Assembly (NCBI RefSeq): GCF_011761355.1
Contig: NZ_JAASRW010000008.1
Coordinates: 300,735-364,734 of the forward strand
Origin: Paenibacillus lupini
Lineage (GTDB): Bacteria; Bacillota; Bacilli; Paenibacillales; Paenibacillaceae
Reading direction: 5' to 3'
Length of the DNA: 64,000 bases
The notes below the pieces were generated by a model, which saw nothing but the letters and a program-made list of their open reading frames with translations, had not been told where the DNA came from and searched no databases. Below are positions 26,370 through 34,412 of the stretch, piece by piece. The translations under genes were made by a program, and so were the position numbers. The number at the start of each line of letters is the position of its first letter. Positions within the stretch are counted from its first letter, which is position 1.

Positions 26370-27373
26370 TGTTATCTTATTTGGTTCGAAAACAACGTAT
26401 TATCCTTGGCATCCTGCTGCTGCTTATTATCGCGACCATCATTACTAGTCTTAGCCTTGGTTATTCAACCTTGACCTTTAAAAGGTTATTACCTGTTCTG
26501 TTTGGGGACGGTTCGAAAAAGGAAAACTTCATTCTGTTTGACATACGGATGCCGCGTGTCATCATTACTCTACTGGCTGGTATGGCGCTTGCTCTATCCG
26601 GCTCGATTCTGCAAGGCGTATCACGCAATGATCTGGCTGATCCCGGTATTATCGGTATTAACTCGGGGGCAGGCGTGGCAATTACAGTCTTCTTCCTGTT
26701 CTTTCCGACGGAGGCTGGTCCTTTCGTCTATGCCCTGCCGGTTGTCGCCTTTATCGGCGCCTTGGCAACCGCATGCCTAATTACTCTGTTCTCCTGGAAA
26801 AGACATGTGGGCATCCAGCCGGTTAGTATGGTGCTGACGGGCATCGGCTTCCAATTGGCGCTTAGCGGCGTTATGATCGTCCTTATATCCTCAGCAGACC
26901 GCGAGAAAGTGGATTTCATCGCCAAATGGATTGCCGGCGGCATCTGGGGAACAGATTGGCCGTTTATTTGGGCCATGCTTCCATGGCTCATCATCTTTAT
27001 TCCATTTACGCTGTACAAGGCGAACCGCCTCAACATTCTCTCTTTGAATGAGCATATAGCGGTTGGCGTCGGTATCTCACTGACGAAGGAACGTGTTGTG
27101 CTGCTCTTCTCGGCTGTTGCCCTGGCGGCATCTGCCGTGTCCGTGACAGGCGGTATCGCCTTCATCGGGCTGCTCGCGCCGCATATAGCGAAAGCCTTAG
27201 TTGGCCCGCGTAATCAATTGTTCATCCCGATCTCCATCCTGTTTGGTGGATGGCTGCTCGTACTCGCTGATACAATTGGCCGTCAGGTCGATATTGCCGG
27301 CGGCTTACCAGCCGGGATCGTCGTGTCCCTGATCGGCGCACCATACTTCTTAATTTTGCTGCTAAAGAAATAG
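26366..27373 (+). CDS. FecCD-family iron-siderophore permease, subunit 2
   Basis: This is the partner permease forming a heterodimeric channel. The 335-aa protein has the same FecCD pattern (RMPRVIITLLAGMALALSG, GVSRNDLADPGIIG, FIGLLAPHIAKALVG). The start ATGATG overlaps the upstream stop. No ATPase gene follows, so the system must use a stand-alone siderophore ATPase (FhuC or YusV-like) encoded elsewhere (inference). A long terminator hairpin follows at 27387. Confidence 0.95.
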   Translation: MMLSYLVRKQRIILGILLLLIIATIITSLSLGYSTLTFKRLLPVLFGDGSKKENFILFDIRMPRVIITLLAGMALALSGSILQGVSRNDLADPGIIGINSGAGVAITVFFLFFPTEAGPFVYALPVVAFIGALATACLITLFSWKRHVGIQPVSMVLTGIGFQLALSGVMIVLISSADREKVDFIAKWIAGGIWGTDWPFIWAMLPWLIIFIPFTLYKANRLNILSLNEHIAVGVGISLTKERVVLLFSAVALAASAVSVTGGIAFIGLLAPHIAKALVGPRNQLFIPISILFGGWLLVLADTIGRQVDIAGGLPAGIVVSLIGAPYFLILLLKK

Positions 27374-27386
27374 AAGAAATAAAAGA

Positions 27387-27425
27387 AATAAGCCCTCAAG
27401 CAGTGGATCTGCTTGGGAGCTTATT
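27387..27425 (+). terminator. Terminator of the siderophore importer operon
   Basis: Arms AATAAGCCCTCAAGCAG and CTGCTTGGGAGCTTATT (17 bp with about two mismatches) enclose a 5-nt loop, 14 bp after the stop codon. Confidence 0.8.
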
Positions 27426-27461
27426 TGGTGTGTTCATGCACGTAAATTCACATACGCTAGA

Positions 27462-27643
27462 CTGTACTTTATCCAACAGAATGGTGCATCCTAGCCAAGT
27501 AACCATTGCTGCATTGGATTCTATCCAGCAGATTTCAGCACAAATGGCCGAGAATGCTCATGATGCGCGGAATGGATTGGATGGAATCCAACATAACCCG
27601 CAGCTGGCAATCTCAAAATCAATTTTGCTGGATGAAATCCAAC
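27462..27643. repeat. Array of four short palindromes at 52, 63 and 51 bp spacing
   Basis: Three dyads with arms YTGGAT/ATCCAR and a 3-nt centre start at 27514, 27577 and 27628. A degenerate copy (CTGTACTTTATCCAAC) starts at 27462. The start-to-start distances 52, 63 and 51 bp are close to 5, 6 and 5 helical turns. The sequences differ from those of the 13532 array, but the layout is alike. Confidence 0.65.
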
Positions 27644-27704
27644 GAATTACGAGGGAATTGGTAAACCAACAAACGCTCCTCGAGCTGAGCTGAGCTCCAG
27701 TCAC

Positions 27705-29360
27705 TCAACCCAGCTCGCGTGCAATGGCGCGGCCGGCAACTCGGCCGCTGTAGAGGCAGCCGCCGAGGAAGGTACCTTCCAGCGCGCGGTAACCATGCAT
27801 ACCGCCGCCGCCAAAACCGGATGCCTCGCCTGCGGCATAAAGGCCCGGGATGGCGTCGCCCGCCGCGTTCAAGACGCGAGCAGACAGATCCGTCTGCAAT
27901 CCGCCAAGCGTCTTGCGGCTGACGATGTTAAGCCGAACTGCAATCAGCGGGCCGTTCTTCGGATCAAGCAGCTTATGAGGAGGCGCTACCCGAATCAGTT
28001 TATCGCCAATGTAGCTGCGGGCTCCGCGAAGAGCGGTGATTTGCAGGTCTTTCGTAAATTTGTTGTCGATCTCCCGGTCTCTAGCGATTAACTGGCGCTC
28101 AATTGAAGCATAATCAAGCAAGTTCTCGCCGGTCAGCCGATTCATACCCGCCACAAGCTCCGCCAAATGATTAGCCACAATGAAGTCTTCGCCTTTATCC
28201 ATGAAGGCCTGCACGGGACCGGACGCACCAGGCAGCGCCCGGGAGAGAACCTGCCGGACGCTCTTTCCCGTCAAATCGGGATTCTGCTCCGAGCCGGAGA
28301 GCGCGAACTCCTTCTCTATAATCTTCTGCGTCAATATAAACCAGGAGTAGTCATAGCCCGTTTTCTGTATAGTCTCCAGCGTACCTAATGTATCAAAGCC
28401 CGGGAAGTTGGGAGCCGGGAACCGCTGACCACGTGCATCCAGCCAGATCGAAGACGGTCCCGGTAATATCCGGATGCCATGGTTGTCCCATACGGAATTC
28501 CAGTTCTTAATCCCTTCGGTATAATGCCACATCCGGTCCCGGTTCACGATCTGTCCGCCCGCTTCCTCCGTAATACCAAGCATTCTTCCGTCGACATGCG
28601 CTGGTACACCTGACAGCATACGGGCAGGAGGTGTTCCAAGACGGCTTGGCCAGCTTTGACGGACAAGCTCATGGTTGCCCCCGATGCCACCGCTCGTTAC
28701 GACTACAGCATTCGCTTCATATTCGAAATCTCCAATTGCCACTCTTGAACTGGCCTCACCTCGTGCAGCTGTGCTTGGTTCCAAGACAATACCAGCCACG
28801 CCTATAATCGCATCGCCGCTGCTCAGCAGCCGGTCTACTCTATGCCGGGGCTTATAGATCAGCCTGCCGCTTGCCATATGCTCACGAATACGCTTCTCGA
28901 ACGGTGCAACAATAGCAGGGCCTGTCCCCCATACAATGTGGAACCGCGGTACCGAATTGCCATGTCCTTCGGCCAAATATCCGCCACGCTCCGCCCATCC
29001 AACAACCGGAAAGAACCGTATGCCCATCCCGCGCAGCCATTCTCTTTTCTCTCCTGCTGCAAAAGAGACATAAGCCTCCGCCCATTGCCTGCCCCAGTAA
29101 TCCTCATCCTCATCTCGATCAAAGCCTGCTGCTCCAAGCCAATCCTGCCAAGCGAGCTCCCTCGAATCTTTAATACCAAGCCTTCGTTGCTCAGGCGAGT
29201 TCACTAGGAATAATCCTCCGAAGGACCACCAAGCCTGTCCACCGATCGATGCTTCTGGTTCTTGGTCAAGCAATAGCACTTGTTTCCCCGCATCCGCGAT
29301 CTCTCCCGCTGCCACTAGTCCAGCAAGACCTGCGCCTACTACAATTGCATCATACTTCAT
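27705..29360 (-). CDS. FAD-binding dehydrogenase (fumarate reductase/KsdD-like flavoprotein)
   Basis: This is a flavoprotein oxidoreductase of the succinate dehydrogenase/fumarate reductase flavoprotein superfamily. The 551-aa protein opens with the FAD motif VVGAGLAGLVAAGEI and the acidic LLLDQE strand end. It has GGQAWWSFGGLF near residue 40 and ends with GLYAAGEASGFGGGGMHGYRALEGTFLGG, the C-terminal FAD-binding signature. The pattern matches the 'FAD-binding dehydrogenase' group related to 3-ketosteroid dehydrogenases. It has no partner iron-sulfur or membrane subunit nearby. The substrate is unknown. Confidence 0.9.
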   Translation of the reverse strand: MKYDAIVVGAGLAGLVAAGEIADAGKQVLLLDQEPEASIGGQAWWSFGGLFLVNSPEQRRLGIKDSRELAWQDWLGAAGFDRDEDEDYWGRQWAEAYVSFAAGEKREWLRGMGIRFFPVVGWAERGGYLAEGHGNSVPRFHIVWGTGPAIVAPFEKRIREHMASGRLIYKPRHRVDRLLSSGDAIIGVAGIVLEPSTAARGEASSRVAIGDFEYEANAVVVTSGGIGGNHELVRQSWPSRLGTPPARMLSGVPAHVDGRMLGITEEAGGQIVNRDRMWHYTEGIKNWNSVWDNHGIRILPGPSSIWLDARGQRFPAPNFPGFDTLGTLETIQKTGYDYSWFILTQKIIEKEFALSGSEQNPDLTGKSVRQVLSRALPGASGPVQAFMDKGEDFIVANHLAELVAGMNRLTGENLLDYASIERQLIARDREIDNKFTKDLQITALRGARSYIGDKLIRVAPPHKLLDPKNGPLIAVRLNIVSRKTLGGLQTDLSARVLNAAGDAIPGLYAAGEASGFGGGGMHGYRALEGTFLGGCLYSGRVAGRAIARELG

Positions 29361-29445
29361 CAGCTATACTCCCCCAGCCGCTATGAACCAGCAGATATTC
29401 ATAATTTTATTATTAATCACTTCCAATCGATGTCAAGACAAGAAA

Positions 29446-29474
29446 AGGGCTCCCCTTCCTGGAAAGGGAGCCCT
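29446..29474 (-). terminator. Terminator of the LTA-synthase-like gene
   Basis: Stem AGGGCTCCCCTTCC/GGAAAGGGAGCCCT lies about 20 bp after the stop codon. On the minus strand it is followed by a TTTTC tract. Confidence 0.75.
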
Positions 29475-29492
29475 AGATCTAATGCCATTTAT

Positions 29493-31364
29493 TTATTTTT
29501 TAAGAGGAAGCTGCTGTACGTAGCTGTCGGACAGATGCAACAGTTCAAGTGCTCTGTTGTACTCGTCTTCGGTTACGCCGCCTTCTGTTGTCTCTGTACC
29601 ATCAACTACTTTATGGTTCGTACCGTCTTCATATTCAAGACCCGGTACATAAAGGTTTTCGTTATCAATCACTGATCCGCTAGGCAGGAAGTGACGCATT
29701 GGAATGAGCTCCGAGCTTTGGTTCAGAAGGTCTTCACCAAAGTGGATCTGATTCTTCATCGATGCACCAACCAGATTCGCAACGGTTGGCAGGATGTCAA
29801 TTTGACCGCCAACTTTATCGTTTACCAACGGTTGAGTTACGCCTGGAACGTGCATAATAAGTGGGATGTTAAACATTTCGGTATGACCGTAGTCTGTACC
29901 AAGCATTTCTTTCATCAATGCTTTTTCATCATCATCCAGCGAGTACAATGGCAGACCTTGGTGGTCACCGTACATGAGGACGATGCTGTCATCCCACAGA
30001 CCGCTTGATTTCAAGCCGTCAATGAATTGGCCAAGTGCAAAGTCAGCATAATTTTGTGCTTTAAGATAACGAGTAACCAAGCTGTCATCCTTGAACTCTG
30101 CAGGAAGCTCAATCCGGTATTTCGAAGTCGGAATGTTGTACGGATGATGCGCGCTCATCGAAATGACTTGTGCATAGAACGGCTTATCCGCCTGATCCAT
30201 TTTCGCAAGTTCAGGCAGCGTCTTCGCATACAGCACTTCGTCAGAAGCGCCGAAGGCTACATGGTCTTCATCACCGTAGAACTGTTGATCATAATACTTT
30301 TCCCAGCCAAGCGACGAGTACAGTTCTGTACGGTTCCAGAACTCAACGGCGTTCGTATGGAATGTCGCTGTCGAGTAGCCGTTCTCTTGCATCAGCTTAG
30401 GTAAGCTTGGCAATACTTTATCTACGTTCACGTCTGTTGCTGCTTTATGCTTAGGAACATAAAGGGACGTATTTACCACATACTCGGCATCGGAAGTTGT
30501 ACCTTGCCCAGCCATTGCATAGAAGTGCGTGAAATGTGTTGCCTCTTGAACCAGCTTGTTCATGTTTGGCGTAATTTCCACGCCGCCTACTTTAAGGCCA
30601 ACTAGGAAATCTTGATACGATTCCATTTGAAGAATAATGACGTTCTTGCCTTTGGCAGCACCAAAGTTATTCGGCGATGCAGGCGCTGTAATGCCTTTGA
30701 GCTCATCAATCTTCGCCTGCGTAATTTGATCCATCGGCGTAACCGGTTCGTTTTCCAGCATTTTATCAATGATGTTGTACACTTCGTAATCAAGCAGACC
30801 CATTTCTTCAGCTTGCTTGTTCTCGTTCATACTTGCGCGGTTAGGCCAAACGTTAACAAGACATACAACAATAGATAATGCGAATGCTGCCATCCATGCT
30901 TTGCTGCGCACAGGACGCAGATCAGCCGATTGGCGGGCTTTCTTGAATTTCGGCAGAATTAATACCACCGCAATGACGATAATATCAAGGAAGATCAGCA
31001 AATAATAAGGATCCATGAGCGAGTAGGTGCTTTCCCCTACTTCTTTCATTTTACCGGCTTGGCTAAGTGCATCCGTATTAACAATAATGCCATAATATTT
31101 GTAATACATCAGAATCGCGAAGTATAAGGCCGTAAATAACAGGTTAACAATCATGTAGTACAGCATCTTGCGTTTACCTGCAAAGAATTCGATCAAACAG
31201 AACACAGCAATAAAGAATGGAACCTCAGTCAGAAGCGTAAGCCACGAGAAGCCATTATCGAAAACAACATCACGAGCAACGATACTCTTAATCAGCAAAA
31301 TAATAAGGAAATAGTAGAAACGTCTATTTAAGAATCTAGTTATTAGAGACACCCTTGTCATCAC
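29493..31364 (-). CDS. LTA synthase family protein (sulfatase-fold phosphoglycerol transferase)
   Basis: LtaS-type enzymes polymerise glycerol phosphate onto a glycolipid outside the cell. The 623-aa protein has five N-terminal membrane helices (about residues 15-170), then an extracellular sulfatase-fold domain. Metal ligand Glu248 sits in IILQMES, the catalytic Thr290 in GQGTTSDAE, and further metal ligands in YGDHQG and HTEMFNIP. The architecture matches LtaS/YfnI/YqgS; which paralogue it is cannot be decided. It lies 48 bp after a TetR-family gene on the same strand, suggesting stress- or ligand-controlled envelope polymer synthesis (inference). Confidence 0.94.
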   Translation of the reverse strand: MMTRVSLITRFLNRRFYYFLIILLIKSIVARDVVFDNGFSWLTLLTEVPFFIAVFCLIEFFAGKRKMLYYMIVNLLFTALYFAILMYYKYYGIIVNTDALSQAGKMKEVGESTYSLMDPYYLLIFLDIIVIAVVLILPKFKKARQSADLRPVRSKAWMAAFALSIVVCLVNVWPNRASMNENKQAEEMGLLDYEVYNIIDKMLENEPVTPMDQITQAKIDELKGITAPASPNNFGAAKGKNVIILQMESYQDFLVGLKVGGVEITPNMNKLVQEATHFTHFYAMAGQGTTSDAEYVVNTSLYVPKHKAATDVNVDKVLPSLPKLMQENGYSTATFHTNAVEFWNRTELYSSLGWEKYYDQQFYGDEDHVAFGASDEVLYAKTLPELAKMDQADKPFYAQVISMSAHHPYNIPTSKYRIELPAEFKDDSLVTRYLKAQNYADFALGQFIDGLKSSGLWDDSIVLMYGDHQGLPLYSLDDDEKALMKEMLGTDYGHTEMFNIPLIMHVPGVTQPLVNDKVGGQIDILPTVANLVGASMKNQIHFGEDLLNQSSELIPMRHFLPSGSVIDNENLYVPGLEYEDGTNHKVVDGTETTEGGVTEDEYNRALELLHLSDSYVQQLPLKK

Positions 31365-31412
31365 CTTTCATTTCAAATCGCGAAAAATAATCCTTAGCTG
31401 TCTATGTGTGGC

Positions 31413-32030
31413 TTAAGGATTTTTCCATAGATCTATTGTAAAATCCACATTCTCTTCCATGTATTTATAAACATCCGGTTCGTTAAGTAGCTGAATCCCA
31501 ACCGATTTGCTCATAATCGCATGTAAGCTTGTGGACAAGAATTGTCTGGATGCTATCCGGAAATCAAGATCACGAATCTCGCCTCTCTCATGCCGGTCTT
31601 TCAGAAATTCTTCGAAGATGGCGCTCTGCTCGCGGAGCAGCGTCGTCAATTGCTCAGCTTCTTCAAAGCCAAGCAGTTCATTCTCACGGAACAAAATCCG
31701 TGTCAAATCCATATCCGCCGTAAACAGCTCATAAATCCGGCGCTTAATAGTCATCATCGCGTCTCTAAGATCCATCTCCTCGATGACGCGGTTAATCTGC
31801 TGTATTTCTTTTCTACGGTGCTCGAAGCTTTCACGTAGCAACACCGACATAATTTCACGCTTGCCGCCCGGAAAATAATGATAAAGGATACCGTCTCCCA
31901 TCCCGATCTTCCTCGTGATTTCTCGTACTGGGGTTCCATGGTATCCTTTTTCTGCAAATAATGATTTTGCAGCTTCTAGTATTTTCTCACGCGTTTCAGC
32001 CGCTTGCTCTTTTCGGATGTTGCGAGACAT
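31413..32030 (-). CDS. TetR/AcrR-family transcriptional regulator
   Basis: The 205-aa protein has an N-terminal helix-turn-helix (about residues 10-56, with TREKILEAAKSLFAEKGYHGTPVREI and a recognition helix ending ILYHYFPGGKREI). A C-terminal ligand-binding domain follows. I place the start at ATG 32030, preceded by GGAGG; the frame continues upstream to 32162 but that part covers the operator repeats. Two copies of CTTACTTCGTAAG lie just upstream, suggesting autoregulation together with the downstream LTA-synthase-like gene. The inducer is unknown. Confidence 0.92.
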   Translation of the reverse strand: MSRNIRKEQAAETREKILEAAKSLFAEKGYHGTPVREITRKIGMGDGILYHYFPGGKREIMSVLLRESFEHRRKEIQQINRVIEEMDLRDAMMTIKRRIYELFTADMDLTRILFRENELLGFEEAEQLTTLLREQSAIFEEFLKDRHERGEIRDLDFRIASRQFLSTSLHAIMSKSVGIQLLNEPDVYKYMEENVDFTIDLWKNP

Positions 32031-32056
32031 CGTCGCCACCTCCTTAAAAGAATTGT

Positions 32057-32105
32057 TGCTTACTTCGTAAGCATACGCTTGACGACAATTCTTACTTCGT
32101 AAGCA
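32057..32105. promoter_or_regulatory. Paired TetR operators
   Basis: The 13-bp palindrome CTTACTTCGTAAG occurs twice, at 32059-32071 and 32091-32103, each flanked by further symmetric bases. The copies are 32 bp apart, about three helical turns, placing two repressor dimers on the same DNA face upstream of the TetR gene. Confidence 0.75.
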
Positions 32106-32225
32106 TGAATTAGTTGCATTGCTGCTCTTAGCAACTACTCTAGTTTCACTGAACGATCGCACAGCGAAATTTTAGCGCAAGGCCGATGTTATGTCAATCG
32201 ATCTGCCAAAACATCACAAAATCGC

Positions 32226-32966
32226 CTAAACTTTTCGTTTATCTTTTACGACGGCGTCTTTTTTTTGTTCGAAGTGTTCCTTATATTCGACAAATCCAAT
32301 TTCGCAGCCAGGTCCGATCACAACTTTGTTCCCTCTTACTATATCAGCAATTGTGTTTTCCAAATAGATATGATCTCCTTCCAAAACTGACACTGAAAGC
32401 CTTGCGCTGGAAGAAGGTTTGAAAAATAAACTGAGCGGATGCATTAAGCTCGCTTTACGAATGGTAATCTGTCCACCGCCAATCTCATGTGCTTTGCAAT
32501 CGCGGTACAGTTTAATATCAAGCTTTCCGGCATTAAGCAAGCCTCCGATTTCGAAAATTCCCCGTGCCGTGAACGATTCCGCTTCACAATCTCCTGCTGT
32601 ATGAAGCATTCCTCTTAAATGGATCTTCTCACTATATATGTCGTTCTTTGACTCTATCGTGCCAGAAATGTTCAGCTCCCTGAGCTGTGTAATCCCGCCG
32701 ACTGCAACAGTACCAGATGTCTTAAGCATGCCGCCTTTCAGTCCGCCTTTGATGTCACATGTTCCAACAATACTCACCTGATCAGCAGCGGCTAACGTAC
32801 CGTTAATCTCCATCGTCCCCATACACTTCAACTTCTTGCAGTCTGTATCGCCCTCGATCGTACCTTCTCCAACAATCTTGACATTGTTATAGATACCACC
32901 CATGACGCTTGAGCTCCCGGTAATCGTTAGATTTCTTCTTGTCTTTTCACTTATAAGCTGATTCAT
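32226..32966 (-). CDS. Bactofilin-family cytoskeletal polymer protein (distal copy)
   Basis: Bactofilins form nucleotide-free filaments from a right-handed beta-helix core. The 246-aa protein is rich in short Gly/Val-spaced repeats such as VGEGTIEGDTDCKKLKCMG and ISGTIESKNDIYSEKI, typical of the DUF583 core. A basic tail ends in VKDKRKV. It follows a related bactofilin gene by 18 bp and a YhbD-like gene. The order yhbD-bactofilin-bactofilin mirrors the Bacillus yhbDEF (bacE/bacF) operon linked to flagellar placement (established for that locus; role here inferred). Confidence 0.9.
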   Translation of the reverse strand: MNQLISEKTRRNLTITGSSSVMGGIYNNVKIVGEGTIEGDTDCKKLKCMGTMEINGTLAAADQVSIVGTCDIKGGLKGGMLKTSGTVAVGGITQLRELNISGTIESKNDIYSEKIHLRGMLHTAGDCEAESFTARGIFEIGGLLNAGKLDIKLYRDCKAHEIGGGQITIRKASLMHPLSLFFKPSSSARLSVSVLEGDHIYLENTIADIVRGNKVVIGPGCEIGFVEYKEHFEQKKDAVVKDKRKV

Positions 32967-32984
32967 AAGATCGCCTCCATCCTC

Positions 32985-33656
32985 TTAGACTTGAACATGC
33001 TTAATGATCTTCGAGCTGCTATGCACATCAAGACTTTGCTTGTATTCCACATTGCCAATCGTGCAGCCCGGACCAATTTTCACTTTCCCGCCGCGCACCA
33101 TGTCAGCCATTGTATTTTCAAGGTAGATTTGATCGCCTTCAATAACCCCTGCATTCAGTTTGTTGCTGAATGGACCCAGAGCGGATTGCAGCCACTTGCC
33201 GAAGCCCTTACTAGACTGCTCACGGATCTGAATATCTTCGCCGCCAATCTCCTCTATTCGGCTTGCGCCTTGCAAGCTCAGCTTAATCTGCCCTGCGTTC
33301 AGCATCTCCATTTGCATTCGTCCATTGGCTTCAAAGGTTTCTGACTCACAGTTGCCCTTCACGGTTACCATGCCGTTCATCCGGATATTCTCACTGATCA
33401 TGTTGCCTTCTACCTTCAATTTACCCTCAAGGTTAAACTTATTGGCATGCAGACTGCCGTGTACCGTAACGATTCCATTAATCGCAGCTTTCATGGCTTT
33501 CAAGCTGCCTTGCAGATCGCCTGTGCCATCCACTTGAAACTCCGTACAGTTGACATCTCCTTCGATTTTGCCCATTCCTTCGATCTTTGCGAGATGAACA
33601 TCACCGCCATTTGATTTGCCGATTCCTGTAATGATCAGCTTCCTGTTATTTTCCAT
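32985..33656 (-). CDS. Bactofilin-family cytoskeletal polymer protein (proximal copy)
   Basis: The 223-aa protein shows the same beta-helical repeats (LAKIEGMGKIEGDVNC, INGIVTVHGSLHANKF, IRMNGMVTVKGNCESE). ATG at 33656 follows GGAGGTG at good spacing; a GTG inside that binding site would add four residues and is less likely. It shares clear similarity with the next gene, including the shared C-terminal GDQIYLENTMADMVRG motif, so the pair arose by duplication. It probably co-polymerises with its neighbour (inference). Confidence 0.91.
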   Translation of the reverse strand: MENNRKLIITGIGKSNGGDVHLAKIEGMGKIEGDVNCTEFQVDGTGDLQGSLKAMKAAINGIVTVHGSLHANKFNLEGKLKVEGNMISENIRMNGMVTVKGNCESETFEANGRMQMEMLNAGQIKLSLQGASRIEEIGGEDIQIREQSSKGFGKWLQSALGPFSNKLNAGVIEGDQIYLENTMADMVRGGKVKIGPGCTIGNVEYKQSLDVHSSSKIIKHVQV

Positions 33657-33673
33657 TAAATTGTACACCTCCG

Positions 33674-34303
33674 TTATATCGCCATTAACTTCAATTTTAA
33701 TTGCTCGATCAGCCCCGGCACATCCACTCGGAGGATGATCTTTACTCCGCTTTCGAAATGAATTTCACCGCCGGCAGGTACAAGAAAGAACACCGAGACT
33801 CCCATCTTCCGAAGCAGAATCAGATCACACTGCTGTTCCTTGAACTTCTTATAGTGCTCGAGGAAGGTCGGGATTAACGTCTTACCCTCTTCGAGGCTGA
33901 TCTCACCTGTCTGTAGACAGTAATCAAGCACGTAGACACATAATGTCTGCTCGAACGTATACAGCTCCGATTGTCCGATATAGACTTCCGCTGTTTTTGC
34001 TGCATTTGTCGAAACAATGTTTCGTTCTATTAATTGCTTCATTGGGATCGAAATCGCCTTTGACGCGGGTGAGAACATATCTGCAAGCTCATCTAAGGAA
34101 AGATCATCCTTCATATGAACAATTTTATCGATTCTGTCTAATATTTTCTGCTTTGGGAAAAATGTCTCTTGCCCAGTGAACGCTGATTTGCGGATAAACC
34201 ACTCCTCAGGCAGCAGGTTTTTACGTTTCCATCGGTAAAGCTGTCCATAAGAAATGCCAGTAAGCTCCAGCAATTCCTTCTTGGATATTAATTCTTCTTC
34301 CAC
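33674..34303 (-). CDS. YhbD-like protein (MerR-type HTH, DUF4004) of the bactofilin operon
   Basis: The 209-aa protein starts at GTG 34303 behind GGGAGG; an ATG upstream at 34339 has no binding site. The N-terminus (SKKELLELTGISYGQLYRWKRKNLLP, about residues 7-32) is a MerR-like winged helix-turn-helix. The remainder is helical with a C-terminal beta-rich end. In Bacillus a homologous gene precedes two bactofilin genes, as here. A transcriptional or adaptor role for the bactofilin pair is likely, but no target is visible. Confidence 0.85.
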   Translation of the reverse strand: MEEELISKKELLELTGISYGQLYRWKRKNLLPEEWFIRKSAFTGQETFFPKQKILDRIDKIVHMKDDLSLDELADMFSPASKAISIPMKQLIERNIVSTNAAKTAEVYIGQSELYTFEQTLCVYVLDYCLQTGEISLEEGKTLIPTFLEHYKKFKEQQCDLILLRKMGVSVFFLVPAGGEIHFESGVKIILRVDVPGLIEQLKLKLMAI

Positions 34304-34357
34304 ATTAACGCCTCCCTTGCCTTTAATATAACATAACATTGTTACGTTGTTAAGCTC

Positions 34358-34403
34358 AAAAAGAAGCCGTCCACAGCATTAAGCTTCTGGAACGGCTTCT
34401 TTT
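34358..34403 (-). terminator. Terminator of the CE15-like esterase gene
   Basis: Outer arms AAAGAAGCCGT/ACGGCTTCTTT enclose a longer loop and are followed on the minus strand by a T-run. It lies 10 bp after the stop codon. Confidence 0.8.
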
Positions 34404-34412
34404 AACATTGTA

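Larger units (their letters stand above)
27374..27704. other. Non-coding region between the siderophore operon and the flavoprotein gene
   Basis: The 330 bp hold the operon terminator (27387-27425) and a small phased array of short palindromes (27462-27643). A 96-codon reading frame runs through it but begins in the terminator without a binding site, so I do not call a gene. Confidence 0.75.

Noticed and set aside
27403..27693. 96-codon reading frame after the siderophore operon
   Set aside because: It starts inside the terminator hairpin, has no ribosome binding site and runs through the palindrome array. The repeats explain its periodic LDxIQ pattern.
32031..32162. N-terminal extension of the TetR regulator at 31413
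   Set aside because: It spans both operator palindromes and lacks a binding site; ATG 32030 follows GGAGG.
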